DNA of 64,000 bases from Echinometra lucunter (lineage: Eukaryota > Echinodermata > Echinoidea > Camarodonta > Echinometridae): contig CM057154.1 of the NCBI GenBank assembly GCA_029962745.1, positions 22,310,040-22,374,039 on the forward strand, written 5' to 3'. Below, one piece after another: positions 43,791 to 55,500 of the stretch. Position numbers and translations under genes: made by a program. Under the pieces are notes generated by a model that was not told the origin of the DNA, did not search any database, and saw only the letters and a program-made list of their open reading frames with translations. Each line of letters begins with the position of its first letter. The stretch's first letter is position 1.

Positions 43791-46369
43791 TATCACACCT
43801 CTGGAATTTTTTTTTTTTTTGGGGGGGGGGCGGGGCTTATTTCAACCCTGGGCAAATCTTCTTTCAGGGTAGATATTATCACAAGCTCTCTCAAAAAATA
43901 TTCCAATGAGCTGGCTCAGACCCTAGAAGGTAATCGGTATTCCAAGCATGACTAGTAAAACACAGGTTGGAGAGTAAACTTGTAATTGTACATCCTGTTT
44001 TGTAGATACGGACAACAGGCCACTTCCTCTGGCTGGCTTTGGTGGAAGGTTTGCTATAACGTAACCTGTGCAATAAATCTGCAAATTCACTTTTGTACCC
44101 ACCCACTAAAAACCTGTAGGCCTAGCTTTCATTAAAAGTATTGGCTATTAACTTTGTGAGCAGCTGATTTAAAAAATTCTCAAGCTAAGATGAAACATGT
44201 GTATGAGTACTTGTATGAGTACTTGTATTTGTACTCAAAAACCCTGAAACCAACCATATTTGACATGAAAATCTGTTAGTACGATGCAAACCGCGATTTT
44301 GTTATTTTTGATCTCAGAGACAATAATTAAGAGGACTGTTTTGCTCGAGTTAAAAAAACACCGTTATCTACTTCCCTCTGCGTGATACGCCAATACACAC
44401 AAGTACGGTCCAGTGAGCCATGTGTGCAGACGCACTTCTTACGTCTAGTCTGTGCAACCGACCCGATATATTTTTCTAACATTGGTTCACATTTCTAATA
44501 TTTAAAAATACTTCCTGAGGATATTACACTTTGAAACTTTCAGACTGGTATTTTTGCACTATAGCCCTTACGCTTATCCCATTTTATTTATTTATTTATT
44601 TTTATTTATTTATTTTCAACATACATTTGTATGGGCTGGATCACCCTCTTCAGCCAGAGGCTGTTCTTCTGAGGGGTCTTCTTCTGAAGGGTCCAAAGGG
44701 TCCAAAATCATTTTCTTTTTAATCATAACAATGTTAACCAATGCCTTTAACTAATTTGATTAGATCTGATTCTATTCATGCAGATTGAACATTTCACAAA
44801 AAATTAAACCAGTCATTCTGATTGATGCATGCAGTTGTGCATGGTGTTAAGGGGTATAATTTTTTGTGAATCCAAACATGAATAACACATGTATATTCTT
44901 TATCAACTTTTGGTGATACTAGGCAAATTGCCCACAAAACCAAATAAGCACTGTTGAGATTGTACACTGTATCTATGTGTAGTACAAAAATTGAAGAAAG
45001 AGATAGCTATGAATTATAAGGGGAGTTCCCTGTGTAGGAATGCGGAATCTCTTTCTTGTTTGTAAACTATGCAGCATAACTCTGTTTTTTGCCATTGTCA
45101 AGTTTTTCTTGACAATGGCATAGAAACACATTATAGTACATGGTGCAGGGGCAGATCGGGGGGGGGGGGGGGGGGGGGGGCAAATTGGCCGCAGCCCCCC
45201 CCCCCCCCCCCCCCCCCTTTGAAAAGCAGAAAAAGCAAAATTTTAGGGTAAAATACATGTGAAAATGCAGCCAGAGGACCCTTTTTTCGGGTAAAACAGA
45301 CACCTGAAAAAGCCGACCACCCCCTCCCCCCCTTTGAAAACATAACATAAATTAAGACCCATACTGTGCAGAAGAAAAACCTCATGGTTTTATATAAGTG
45401 AATGGTAAGAGGCAATTCAAATCACTCTACCATGTTTGCAGAGTGTGTGCAATCCTTATTAGTCATTTGGGTCAATGATAACCTGCATGTGTCACAACAG
45501 GAAAATTCGAGATTTTAGAGTGATATGGTATGGTGCCCTAGTGCTCCAGGAAGGATGCATGCAAGGTCTAATAATGGAAGGAACACATAGCCTACAGGTC
45601 CATGGTCCAATCAAAAGATTATAACTTGATATTATCCCCTTTAAATAAATAAGAGAGAAAATTCATAGGCATGGAATGATATCGCATGTGGGCTCCCCGG
45701 AAGGAATACAAAGCCTACAGGGCCATGGTTTAATCAGGATCATGACTTGATAATCGCAACTGTGTTACCTGTAATCCACTTTTAATGGGTGCTATATTCA
45801 TAGGGATACACTATATTGGAAATAAACTGCAGAATACCTGTGCAAAATAGGCAAATACAAATTTATATTAAAAAAAAAAAATTCTGTATCCATTATGTGC
45901 ATTATGTGAACAAGTACACATACAATGTACCAAACAGTTACCCTGGGCAGCCATTCTATCAAGTGACTGTATTTTTGTTTTCTTTTTTTTTTTTGGGGGG
46001 GGGGAGGGCTGGGCAGTAGCATCTGATAAATAAGCTTCTGAGCATTACACCACACTGCATCTCACATCTAACCCAGTCGCCTTGCATGATCTTTCATCAG
46101 ACTAAAACTGTCATGTTGCACCATCTAGTATCAGACAAGTTTCATTTTCGCACACAGCGGTCAATGATGTATTATGGTGCAATACGCATGTAGCTAGTGC
46201 ATGCATATCCCGCACATCATTGTTTCATGCAGATTAGATGACTACTTATGACATCACTTCACTGTAGGGAAGATGGGGGCAGACTGTGACTGCCTGTGTA
46301 CAGCAGCTGCTGTCAAGGTCAATTGCAGAATTCAAAATACTGGTACATTGGGTCTCTGGGATGTCACAT
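43791..46369. other. gene-poor stretch with G/C homopolymers
   Basis: Contains T/G runs near 43810, a TTTA run near 44583-44612, and the paired G and C tracts at 45158-45220. Near 45099-45118, TTGCCATTGTCAAG and CTTGACAATGGCA form a short hairpin. No gene recognised. Confidence 0.45.
45158..45220. repeat. G tract and C tract back to back
   Basis: Over 20 G, then CAAATTGGCCGCAG, then over 20 C: an inverted pair able to form a long hairpin, and G-quadruplex-prone on either strand. Run lengths in assemblies of such sequence are unreliable. Confidence 0.9.
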
Positions 46370-46769
46370 TTAACCCATTAAAGCCTAATTTGATCAGCTT
46401 TTATTCTTCAAATTGGCAACACCAACATTTTTATTTTATTGCTACATTTTTCTTATAAAATGTCATGTATCTGAAATGAATATAAATTGACAGGAATTAT
46501 GATGAGAAGTCAAAAAAGTTGCCAATTTGCAGGGGAAAACAGTGATTTTAAACTTTCTATCACATTGCCAATTAAAGGATTTTAATGCTTATTTTCCTTT
46601 AAAGAAATTTCAGCATCCAACAACGAATATTGACGCAACCAAAATGGGCACAGTTTGTGTAGAATTTTTTGCGCTTTCTGCTCATGTATTTGGTATGATT
46701 TTTAGGGCTTTGCATCAAAAGATATTAGGCCAAACCACAAAATGTGGACCTCTGTCACGAATGGGTTAA
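46370..46769. mobile_element. piggyBac-like MITE, 392 bp, TTAA-flanked
   Basis: TTAA at 46370-46373 and 46766-46769 flank an element that starts CCCATTAAAGCC and ends CACGAATGGG. The terminal match is short (CCCATT) but starts exactly at both TTAA sites. The interior is AT-rich and non-coding. Confidence 0.6.
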
Positions 46770-47395
46770 TGGGATTACATTGTGTATAACATAGACCACA
46801 TCTTAAAGTTGAGTTCTGGTGAATGTGATTATATAGTGTGACAGAAACTGCTCCAAATCAATTTGAAAAGGTTGATTCAGTGATTAGAAAAAAAAATTGA
46901 GAAGTCAACTCAATCTTGCTTAAAAGCACATGGATGCAGTACTGCACACAGAATGTACAGGCCAAACAATTTAGATATTTCTTGTTATATTTCAAATATG
47001 AAGATTGGAAGAGCAATCACTTCCAAGTGAAAAACTGACATAATAAGAATGAGAACGAGTGCGATTTATTTTTCAATTTTCCACAAACTCAAGCTTCTCT
47101 TTAAAAATTAAATTATGATTCATAAATCACTGTAAGTGTAATAGTCCTTAAATATTATCCTGAAGCACAGATAGTTATTAAGTATTCCTTACAGATTTCC
47201 TCTTCCATAAAGGAGCTTAGATATCTGGGAAGAAGAATATGACTATTTTTTAAATTTGTTTTTCACAGGAGCTCCGTGGAGTAATTTTCCTCCAGACAGT
47301 GCAATTTGAAATTTTTAGGAGACTTCTGGAAATGGATTCTCTTGACTAACTTTGCCTCCTTTTTTGCTGGGTATTCCAAAGAAATAGAATAAGCT

Positions 47396-48147
47396 TTAAC
47401 CCTTTGAACCCTGCATTATTTGGGACGGTCGTGACCCTCACCCTCAATTACTTGTACACATAAAGCATATTTTGCTAAGTAAATGATGAATACAGTACAT
47501 TGCTAATAGGCCTTCTATGTAAGATGAATTGTTTTTATGTGCCAATAAGCCTTGGTACTAATGTATAATAATGATGATAATAATAAATATAATCAACAAT
47601 AGTAATTTTAGCTATAAAAATGACCACCCCCTTCACTGACTGTGACACGCTCCCTTGGCTTTGTTTACTTCGACGACTACGAACATGATCACCCATTCCA
47701 GCTCTAACAGCATCCCAGTTATTATTTTCCCCACTGGTACCTGGCTGAGATTGTGAATATTCTTGTACAGCAGCTAACTCATTTTCTGTGTCTGTTTCTT
47801 CTTCAAAATCACTGCTTGACAACAACTTATCAATAGCTTCATCATAATCAGCAGATGTTTCACCTAAGATAATCGCACAAGAATTCTCTGCAAAGTACAT
47901 GTAGTATTTTTTAACGTTTTTGTTGTCCAAAACTTCCAAATCCAAGCTGTAATGCTAGGCTGAATCTCTCCACACCCTACCGTATAGCAAGATGGCGTTA
48001 TTTATACATGTACGTATAAGGTCACCTGACAGTTAAAAGTCACGTTATCAAAGTCACATGATTTTTGGCCAGAAAACTGGCCTTTTAGGGTATTTGCATG
48101 TTCTGCATGGCGGCCGGTTTTCCGGCCTTTCAGGTTCAAAGGGTTAA
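47396..48147. mobile_element. piggyBac-like element, 744 bp, TTAA-flanked, internally deleted
   Basis: TTAA duplications at 47396-47399 and 48144-48147 enclose ends CCCTTTGAACCCTG (left) and CAGGTTCAAAGGG (right), a piggyBac-style inverted terminal repeat beginning CCC. The right subterminal region has a further GCCGGTTTTCCGGC palindrome. A - strand frame inside looks like the acidic N-terminus of a piggyBac transposase. Confidence 0.85.
47535..47945 (-). pseudogene. N-terminal fragment of a piggyBac-type transposase
   Basis: A 136-codon frame carries an acidic stretch SSSDFEEETDTENE and then SQPGTSGENN, the composition usual for the N-terminal region of piggyBac transposases, but the catalytic DDE domain is absent. 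The last 40 residues run into microsatellite-derived sequence. Assignment rests on context (TTAA, terminal repeats) and composition, not on a catalytic motif. Confidence 0.5.
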
Positions 48148-48684
48148 AGCCAGAGCGAACTGGCACCCTTGTATGAGATTTCAAAATAGCACCATCTCAG
48201 CCCTGAACTACTGATTCTGTCCCTGTTTTTTTCTCCCAGCACACACTATTCTGATCAACGTGAGCTTTATTTTTAAGACACATCTGTAAAAATGTATATG
48301 TATTCAGACTAAGGCTGCTCACTAGAAGCCAAGAAGGGCGTAATGTTTCTAAGACGGTCTCTGGTTGTGAGTAGCCGCAAGTTGGAGCTGTTGTAAATTC
48401 ATCATAAATTCAGAGCTATTATCAGTGCCAGTTCACTGTGGCTTTAAAATTTTAATTATGAAAAAAAAAATTGTGGCATAAAACTCCATTTTACTGAACT
48501 CTATACTCTTATCTCTATATGAAACTTACAGTTCCTTCTAAGTTCTGTTTGACTCAAGAACATCTTGTAATAGATGAACTAGAAAGCAAACAGATATACT
48601 CCAATTGTTCTTTCTGAACTTTTATGAATTTTATGCCCTTTGCTAACCCATCTTACCTAAGTAGGCTAAACTTTCTGAACTTCT

Positions 48685-48910
48685 GGGCCGGTATTCTGAA
48701 CATTGTTTTATCTTTTATCTTTTTTTAATCACCATAGCAATCAGAAATAGCGTACGCCATTGGCTTGCATCGCGCACTTTTGTCTTGCGTACTGGTCATT
48801 TGCGCAGTTCAAACCAATCATACATGTAAGCACGCCTTTAAAATTTGTTATGACAATTAATACAGTGAAGATAAAATAAAAGATAAAACAATTTTCAGAA
48901 TACCGCCCCT
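48685..48910. mobile_element. 226-bp MITE with GGGCCGGTATTCTGAA ends
   Basis: The left end GGGCCGGTATTCTGAA-x-ATTGTTTTATC is mirrored at the right by GATAAAACAATTTTCAGAAT followed by ACCGCCCC. The terminal GGGCCGGTATTC matches the second element at 26754-27200, so the two may share a transposase source. No coding capacity. Confidence 0.85.
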
Positions 48911-49390
48911 GATATTTTTCCTAAAAATTCATCTCTTCATTATCTAAAATCATTCATCCTTGACTATGGTATCTACATGAACATGTAGATTACTTTTGAC
49001 TTAGTGCCATCTATCTGAACAGCAAAATAAATATTGAAGGCAAGTAGTGCACATGATAATTCCAAGGTTTTTTTAAAAGTACATGTTAAGTCAAGGAATT
49101 AAAACAATGTCACTGTCAGTTGATATACATGTAACTACTCAACCTGACCTGGGCCTGGCATACCCAGATGTCGTGTTTTTGGACATCTAGTGTCTCCAGA
49201 CAGTCAATTTAAAACAGCCATTTAAAGAAGTTTGCAAGCAATATTTCTTAAATTTTCTAACACTTTTGTTAGACAAAATAATAAAGAACAAATACTGATG
49301 ATTAGGGATATTTATTAATGAATCAGGGCTAGTTAAGCGTCTGAACACATGACCCCCCCCCCCATCCTACTTACAATACAAGCAAGGTAT

Positions 49391-49815
49391 AATAATACGC
49401 CAGCGGCGGACTGTACCAGAAATGGAAGAAGGGCAAACCTCGGAGAATAGGGGACCGGAATGCTTGCGCATGCCATTCGTACAGTGCAGAGATCGGCAGA
49501 GACAGCCGAGAGTCTGGGTATGTGACAAGTCCATAATCGAGTTCAAAATGACTTTAAAATATGTTTTAATCAGATAATTATGTTCTAATATCATGAATAT
49601 ATTACATTGTCCTCTCGACTTTCAGATTTTTGGTTATGTGATGAAAATCATTTTGATTTTGGCCAGAAATGTTCTCAAACTCACAAATGTTTCATCACTG
49701 AATCTTTTGCAGATTGTCCCCATCACTGCTGCCACTGGGCTGCATTTGCTTGCACACAAATGAATATGCACGTGTTCCGGTTCCCTATTCTCCGGGTTTG
49801 CCCCCAGCACCCAGA
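49391..49815. repeat. imperfect inverted-repeat element
   Basis: GGCAAACCTCGGAGAATAGG followed by GGACCGGAA near 49431 is mirrored by TTCCGGTTCCC and CTATTCTCCGGGTTTGCC near 49777-49803. The 114-codon frame on the + strand overlaps the right arm and the flank and is probably fortuitous. Confidence 0.65.
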
Positions 49816-50513
49816 AAAACATAAAGAGCAAAAGGTCAAGTCTCTTCCTTCCTATTTAATTCCACAACCAAAGAACAACATGCAAGTTGGGCAAGCTACA
49901 TTATTGCCGCACCAGACATGCCATGTCAGATCCCATTCAACTCACCTGTAACTGTTATGTTAGTTTGTAGACTATTACAGTATTAATGGCACTGCTCTCA
50001 CCAGTCCAGGCCTCAACCGTCTGGATCATCACTCGTTCTCTCACACGATTTCTACCAGTACCACTACAAATTGTGCAGTGTCTGCCTCGATAGCTCGTCT
50101 CTCACTCAGTCAATCCATTTTCAGTTTTATAGACTAACTAAAATGTATTTTGCAAGGGCTTTTATACTTACCTCGGAAATTTAGTTCTTCTACTGGACTC
50201 CCTTATCAGCCATGTCAGCCTGAGAAGCTTGAAGAGTGTCGTCCGGATCGGAGTTGCATTCCTTGTATGCAATGCTTTTCCGGATTCTTCTTTACACGCG
50301 TCTCTATGGTAGCCAAAAATAACCCATTACATAATGGCCTTTTACACGCTATGGTGCAACCATCGACCAATCGCAACGAGTGGTTTGGTTCCCAACCCCT
50401 GGGAACGCCTCACGAATTAAAAGGAAATTTGCATAGCAAAATGGGTGATGACGTACCTTATTTACATTGCAGATGACGTTGCAACAAAACGTCTCAATGA
50501 GCTGATGAGGCAC

Positions 50514-50760
50514 TATGAACACGACGGACAAAGAAAGCGGACAAAATAAACAACCCCTCATTCTACCCTTCACAATGGTTCTGGTAGTCAAAAGAACACC
50601 TCTTCACTGCTTTTGTCTAAAATACGTGGAACAGGTGTCACATGCATATTCATATATATAATAGCTGTGAAGGGATGTGCTTTTGACTACCAGAACCACT
50701 GTGAAGGGTAGAATGAGAGGTTGTTTATTTTGTCCGCTTTCTTTGTCCGCCATGTTCATA
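50514..50760. mobile_element. palindromic MITE with TA flanks
   Basis: Both halves are long inverted copies (about 100 bp): TGAACACGACGGACAAAG on the left and CTTTGTCCGCCATGTTCA on the right, with TTCTGGTAGTCAAAAG and complement further in. TA stands at both ends (50514-50515 and 50759-50760), as for Tc1/mariner-type insertion. A half-copy lies at 8090-8230. Confidence 0.85.
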
Positions 50761-51660
50761 TAACGAGGGGTTGTGTCGTGCATATGAGGTAACCTGCAAT
50801 TTGAATGCCACAGAAGCTTTTCCCACACTCACCAGACATAGCAACAATAAAATTACATGCAAGTTGCTTGGATTCATTCAAGATAATGATAGGGCCTTCT
50901 CTCTAAATTTCTTAGATTGGAAATCAATCTATAAGATTGTGGTTGGGGACCACTCCAAAATTAGATTGAGAAAAAGACTGACTTCTAAATCTATTAGACT
51001 GAGATTTTCAATCTAATTTTGGATTGGTCTCTCATCTCAATCTAAAGAATTTAGAGTGTTTGTATGTTACTCGCCAAATCAATTCAACTCCATATGCGTC
51101 TAGAGATCACTTTTTAAAAATATGATTTTTTTTCCACTTTAAATGATTTGCAGTTTAGAAGTGAGTTACTGTTAGCATAGGCCTACCAATTTTCCATGAT
51201 TTTTTTTTTTTTTTTTTTTTTTTGGGGGGGGGGGGGGGAAGGGTTAAAAAGAACTCCGAATGTCATAATTGAGAAAAATTACCCCTTTTTCAGATTTAAT
51301 CTATAATGGGTTAAACTTAAAATCAATGTGCTTCAATGAAAGCTGATGAGGCCTACGGTACAAGCATAGCGCCTTTGTGTTGTTGTTTTTTTTTTTTTTC
51401 AGAAAAAGCGTAATTAAGAAATCGTATAAGATTTTGTAAAAATTGTTTTTGTGTGTCTACTTGAGACTGCTTTTCCAATTTCTCGTAATTCTTAATTATC
51501 TCACAAATATGTTATATATTCAGAAAGCGGGGGGCGGAGGGGGGGGGGGGAGGCACGGGGGTTTGCTAGGGTAGGGTGTTGATATTAATTTCATCAGGAC
51601 ATTGTGAATCAATGCTTCTGGCAACTTTTCAGAGAAGGCCGGTATTTGTAGTCTATCCTC
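50761..51660. other. spacer with poly-T/poly-G runs, no gene seen
   Basis: Contains AATCTAAATTAGATTG-type palindromes around 50905-51050 and T/G homopolymers near 51200-51240. No coding exon recognised. Confidence 0.4.
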
Positions 51661-51664
51661 AAGT

Positions 51665-51983
51665 TGACTACTTGTGATGTTTCTTCATATCTTTAGACAT
51701 CAGCTTTTTTTTTTCTAAAAAGAAAAGGTGATGTTGCTAGTCAGTTCTGCCATAGCCATGATTTTAATTAATGATCGACTGGGTGTTTCATAATGCTAGC
51801 CTTTATGTTAATGGAAAAACACGGTGACTACGTTGTGATGTTTCTTCATATCTTTTGACAGCTTTTTTTTCTAAAAAGAAAATGTGATGTTGCTAGTCAA
51901 TACTGCCATAGCCATGATTTTAATTAATGATCGACCGGGTGTTTCATAATGCTAGCCTATATGTTAATGGAAAAACACGGTGG
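51665..51983 (+). repeat. ~158-bp tandem duplication
   Basis: Copies start near 51668 and 51826. Both contain GTGATGTTTCTTCATATCTT, CTAAAAAGAAAA, CTGCCATAGCCATGATTTTA and ATGGAAAAACACGGTG. They are about 95% alike by eye. Confidence 0.9.
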
Positions 51984-52518
51984 ATGCCCCATAAAATTAA
52001 AAAAACAAAACACGTGAGAAAACAACAGTAGTTGGAACTGCATATCCGCGGAGCCGGGGGGGGGGGGGGGGGAGGGCGTAGGAGGGGAAGAGGGGAGCTA
52101 GAGGAAGCGCAAAAAGCAGAATAGAGCTATGTCATGGGCGCTGAATGTACTTTCATTTTTTCGGGCCTTTTAAACGGTTTGCGCGGGGGGGGGGGGGGGC
52201 GGGCGGCTGCATGGGTGCTTTTTAGTGGAGCTAGTTCCCCCTTTTCACCTTTTACCGGGGACAGGAGAAAATTATAAATGGCTTTTTCATGTATTGTGCT
52301 ACCATTGAATTCTCCCCTATTTACAGAAGGATCTGGGACAAAATAGTTTAATTGTCAAAGCTAGACAATGATTGGAGATATAATGCAAATTTATTTCCGA
52401 CCTTTGGCACACTTACGGTTGAAAATATTTCGCCCTCTTGTGTTTACATTTGACCATTGTTTCGTGCGAGATTTAAAATTTACTCTAGTCTTTGACTTTG
52501 ACGACACCACTTCAGAAA
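51984..52518 (+). promoter_or_regulatory. upstream region and 5' leader of the myosin gene
   Basis: Two long G tracts (52060, 52185) precede the gene. The start codon sits in CAGAAAATGGCAGGC, close to a YY1 motif (AAAATGGC), as for the unknown gene at 10149. No TATA box is obvious and the transcription start cannot be fixed. Confidence 0.35.
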
Positions 52519-55500
52519 ATGGCAGGCATTTTGCAAGAACGAAACTCTAATGTGCCTCTTATCCAAGAGCGCGTGAGCTGTAAAGATCACGAAACTATTG
52601 AGAAGGTAGGTTTGGTGTATTTATCTGTATTTCTTATGAAATATTACTGTACCCTTATTCGCTGCTGCCATCTCAGTCCCATACGTGAGATTTGCTGTTT
52701 GTTCTTTTGCTATTGATTGTGTGTGTGGGGGCACTCATCCTTTGTACTCGGTCAGTGAATTGACCTCGTACCACAAAAGTGACAATTCTGTACCGAAACT
52801 GCATTCTATTGGTTACTCGACGGAAAGCTGTCGACCTACAAGTCTGACATGTCTGACAAGCGTCAGTTTTCTTCTTAAAATTCACCATTTTCAGTTCATT
52901 CATCAGATATGAAGCAGAAAGCAGAATGCCAGAAAATTGAGACAATGACTGAGAGCCTCACCTCAGCTCAGGCTCTAGACCGAAGTGTTCTGTCTCTAAC
53001 AGTCGTCGTTAGCCTCGTATTTCCTCGTATTTTGGTAGGGTCGGCACTCCTCCTATAAAGAGGAGTGCCGACCCTACCAAAATACGAGGCTAACGACGAC
53101 TGTTAGAGACAGAACACTTCGGTCTACTCAGGCTCAGGAACATTGCTGGTAAGTAAAATCAAAACTTTTCTTATCTATTTTAGAAGAGACTAAGTCAATG
53201 TATTTCGCGTTTGCGTCGGCAATTAGTTTCGCTATTCAAAATGCCGTTTTGAACTATGGGTGTGGGGGGGGGGGCTGATGGTACTCACAACTGTTATAAT
53301 GGTTTATGATAGAGTTAATGGGTTAACTCCACTCGTCACAGCATATTGATGTGATTGTGTAACCTGAGTGAGCATAGTGATGAAGCACTGAGAAAGTTCT
53401 GTCACTGTCGCGAGGCGACAGGGCTGTGTGCTCTCTCCTTTTGGCATTCATCATTGCATTTTACTTTCATATGTTTATAAAGTTTTTCAAATTTTTCCAT
53501 TCTTTTCTCTTTGTCATTGTCTCTTTCCTTTTTTCCTTCTTCTCTTCCCTTTGTTACATAGTATGTTTTTTCATCCTCATCTCTTGTGCTCTTTCCTGTT
53601 TTCCTCTTACCTCATTTTATTTTCTCCCCCTCTAGTCTGTCCTTTTCCAGCAGTCTTTCTGTTTCCTTTTCATGTCTGTTGACCTGAGTTAGCACAGTGT
53701 TCTCATGTTTCTGTGTATTCTTGGTTGTTATTGTTCGTGGCAAATACATCTTTTTCTTTGGGTCCAACCATTTTCTGAATTCTTTTTCACTAATCAAAGA
53801 TTCTTTTTGATTGATCCTGCAGAAGCTGTCAAAAAAGAAGGCAGCTCCTGCACCGCCTGTGAAACGACCCAAAAGGTGTTTCCATGAGGTGAGTTGGAAG
53901 TTGTGTAACTTGTCTTATGTTTATTTTCTACTAATATAACCAATTTTCTACAAAAGCAATCTCCAGATTTGTATTATAATATCCTTATATTTATTCCTTG
54001 AAACACAGAGAGGGTGACAGCTGCTTTGCTGAAGCCAGGGTAATTATGCTGCATTATTGTAGAGTGCTTAGAGACTTCTGATAAAGTAAATGTATGAATA
54101 TATAAGCAAGTATAATTATTATTATTAAATAACATAAGAGTAATGCTACCAAGACTTCATAGAAAAAAGTCACGAAAGTATAACTTCATATCTGCCGCGG
54201 TTCCGTAGTAGTCGCAAAATTACGACAGGGGGGTCAAATTGACCCCCCCCCCACCCCCAGTTAACATAGGGTTAAAGCTCTGTCACTGAATTGCATTTTC
54301 TTTCTGTAATTAGAGTACCATTCTACAGGTACATACTGTAAACAGTTTTTGTAGTGAGTTGCCTCAATACTAGGTGCTCACTATTTCATAAGATCACAAA
54401 TGTCTCATACATACATTGACGTATCATAAATTTACTAGACGGAAAGCAGCACGTGCCGAGATCATTACGCAAACGGTATTAGGCCCCGCCTCTTTCGGAT
54501 CACTTGAAAGGGCCGATGAGCGCCCGTTATCGCCATGATATCAATAACACTGTTGCATTATTCATATCTATTGTGCGTATCAGTTTTATTCTGACACTTT
54601 GATTCAATGCGCATTTGTTGGGCATTAGTTGCGCATTTGTTGGACATTCATTGCGCAAGCGGTAAGCTGATGGGTGCAATGTTTTAAAATGTGTACAAAT
54701 GCAAGCTACTTGTTCGAAGCATCTTACAAAATGAATTATTCATTTTTTATCATGAATATTGATGGTGCTTAGGTCGGCCTTCTCATGAATCTGGACAAAA
54801 TGGCGGAGCTTGAGGGGCCTGCATACATCTTTCAATGGCTTCTCTTAGAACTTTTTTTCTGATTATATTTCTTTTTGAATATGGAGTCATTCAGTTGGTA
54901 AATGATTTTTTTTTTAAATGCAGGGTATGAAAGTATGGGTTGCAAATAGTAATAAAGCAGACCAATGCCCATGGTTGAGAGCTACTGTTGCAGCATCAGG
55001 AAAGAACGGAAAAGTGAGCGTCCGATTGGACAGTGGTGAGGTAAGGAAGAAGATATGCACTAGTAACAGATTAGATATAGTTTAAGAACTCAAGCTTAAG
55101 GATTTTAGAATATAAAATGATGGAGTATATCATTTTTTTTCTCTTCTAATAGTCAGATCCATCTGCATGTCAAAAACTGCCAAAGACTGAAAATCTGTAA
55201 GTATTCAAAATCTGTGGTGAATTAAACCGTGTCTTGCTGTGAGAAATGATTCAATTCCTTTCTTCTTTTGTAAAATGACAAAAGAAAAATCTAGTGTTAA
55301 GGTAGTCAGGCAAGCAAATGATATTCCCCCAAGTCTTATTTTTAATCTATTACTTTACTCAACTTTGCATCAGCTACCACAAATTGTAGGATTTGTAAAA
55401 TGTATGAATGCTTGATAGAGCTAATAAAGCAGACTTCATACCTCAGAATAAATGATTTTTTTTTCTCATTGTAATCAGGTCATTGAGGTCTCTCGGAAAG

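Noticed and set aside
49607..49951. 114-codon + strand frame rich in Cys and His
   Set aside because: Overlaps one arm of an inverted-repeat element and matches no zinc-finger spacing.
55150..55200. Extra myosin exon starting after a TAG at 55152
   Set aside because: The exon 55040 to 55479 join is already in phase and continues the SH3-like domain smoothly. This stretch has no fitting donor and would interrupt it.
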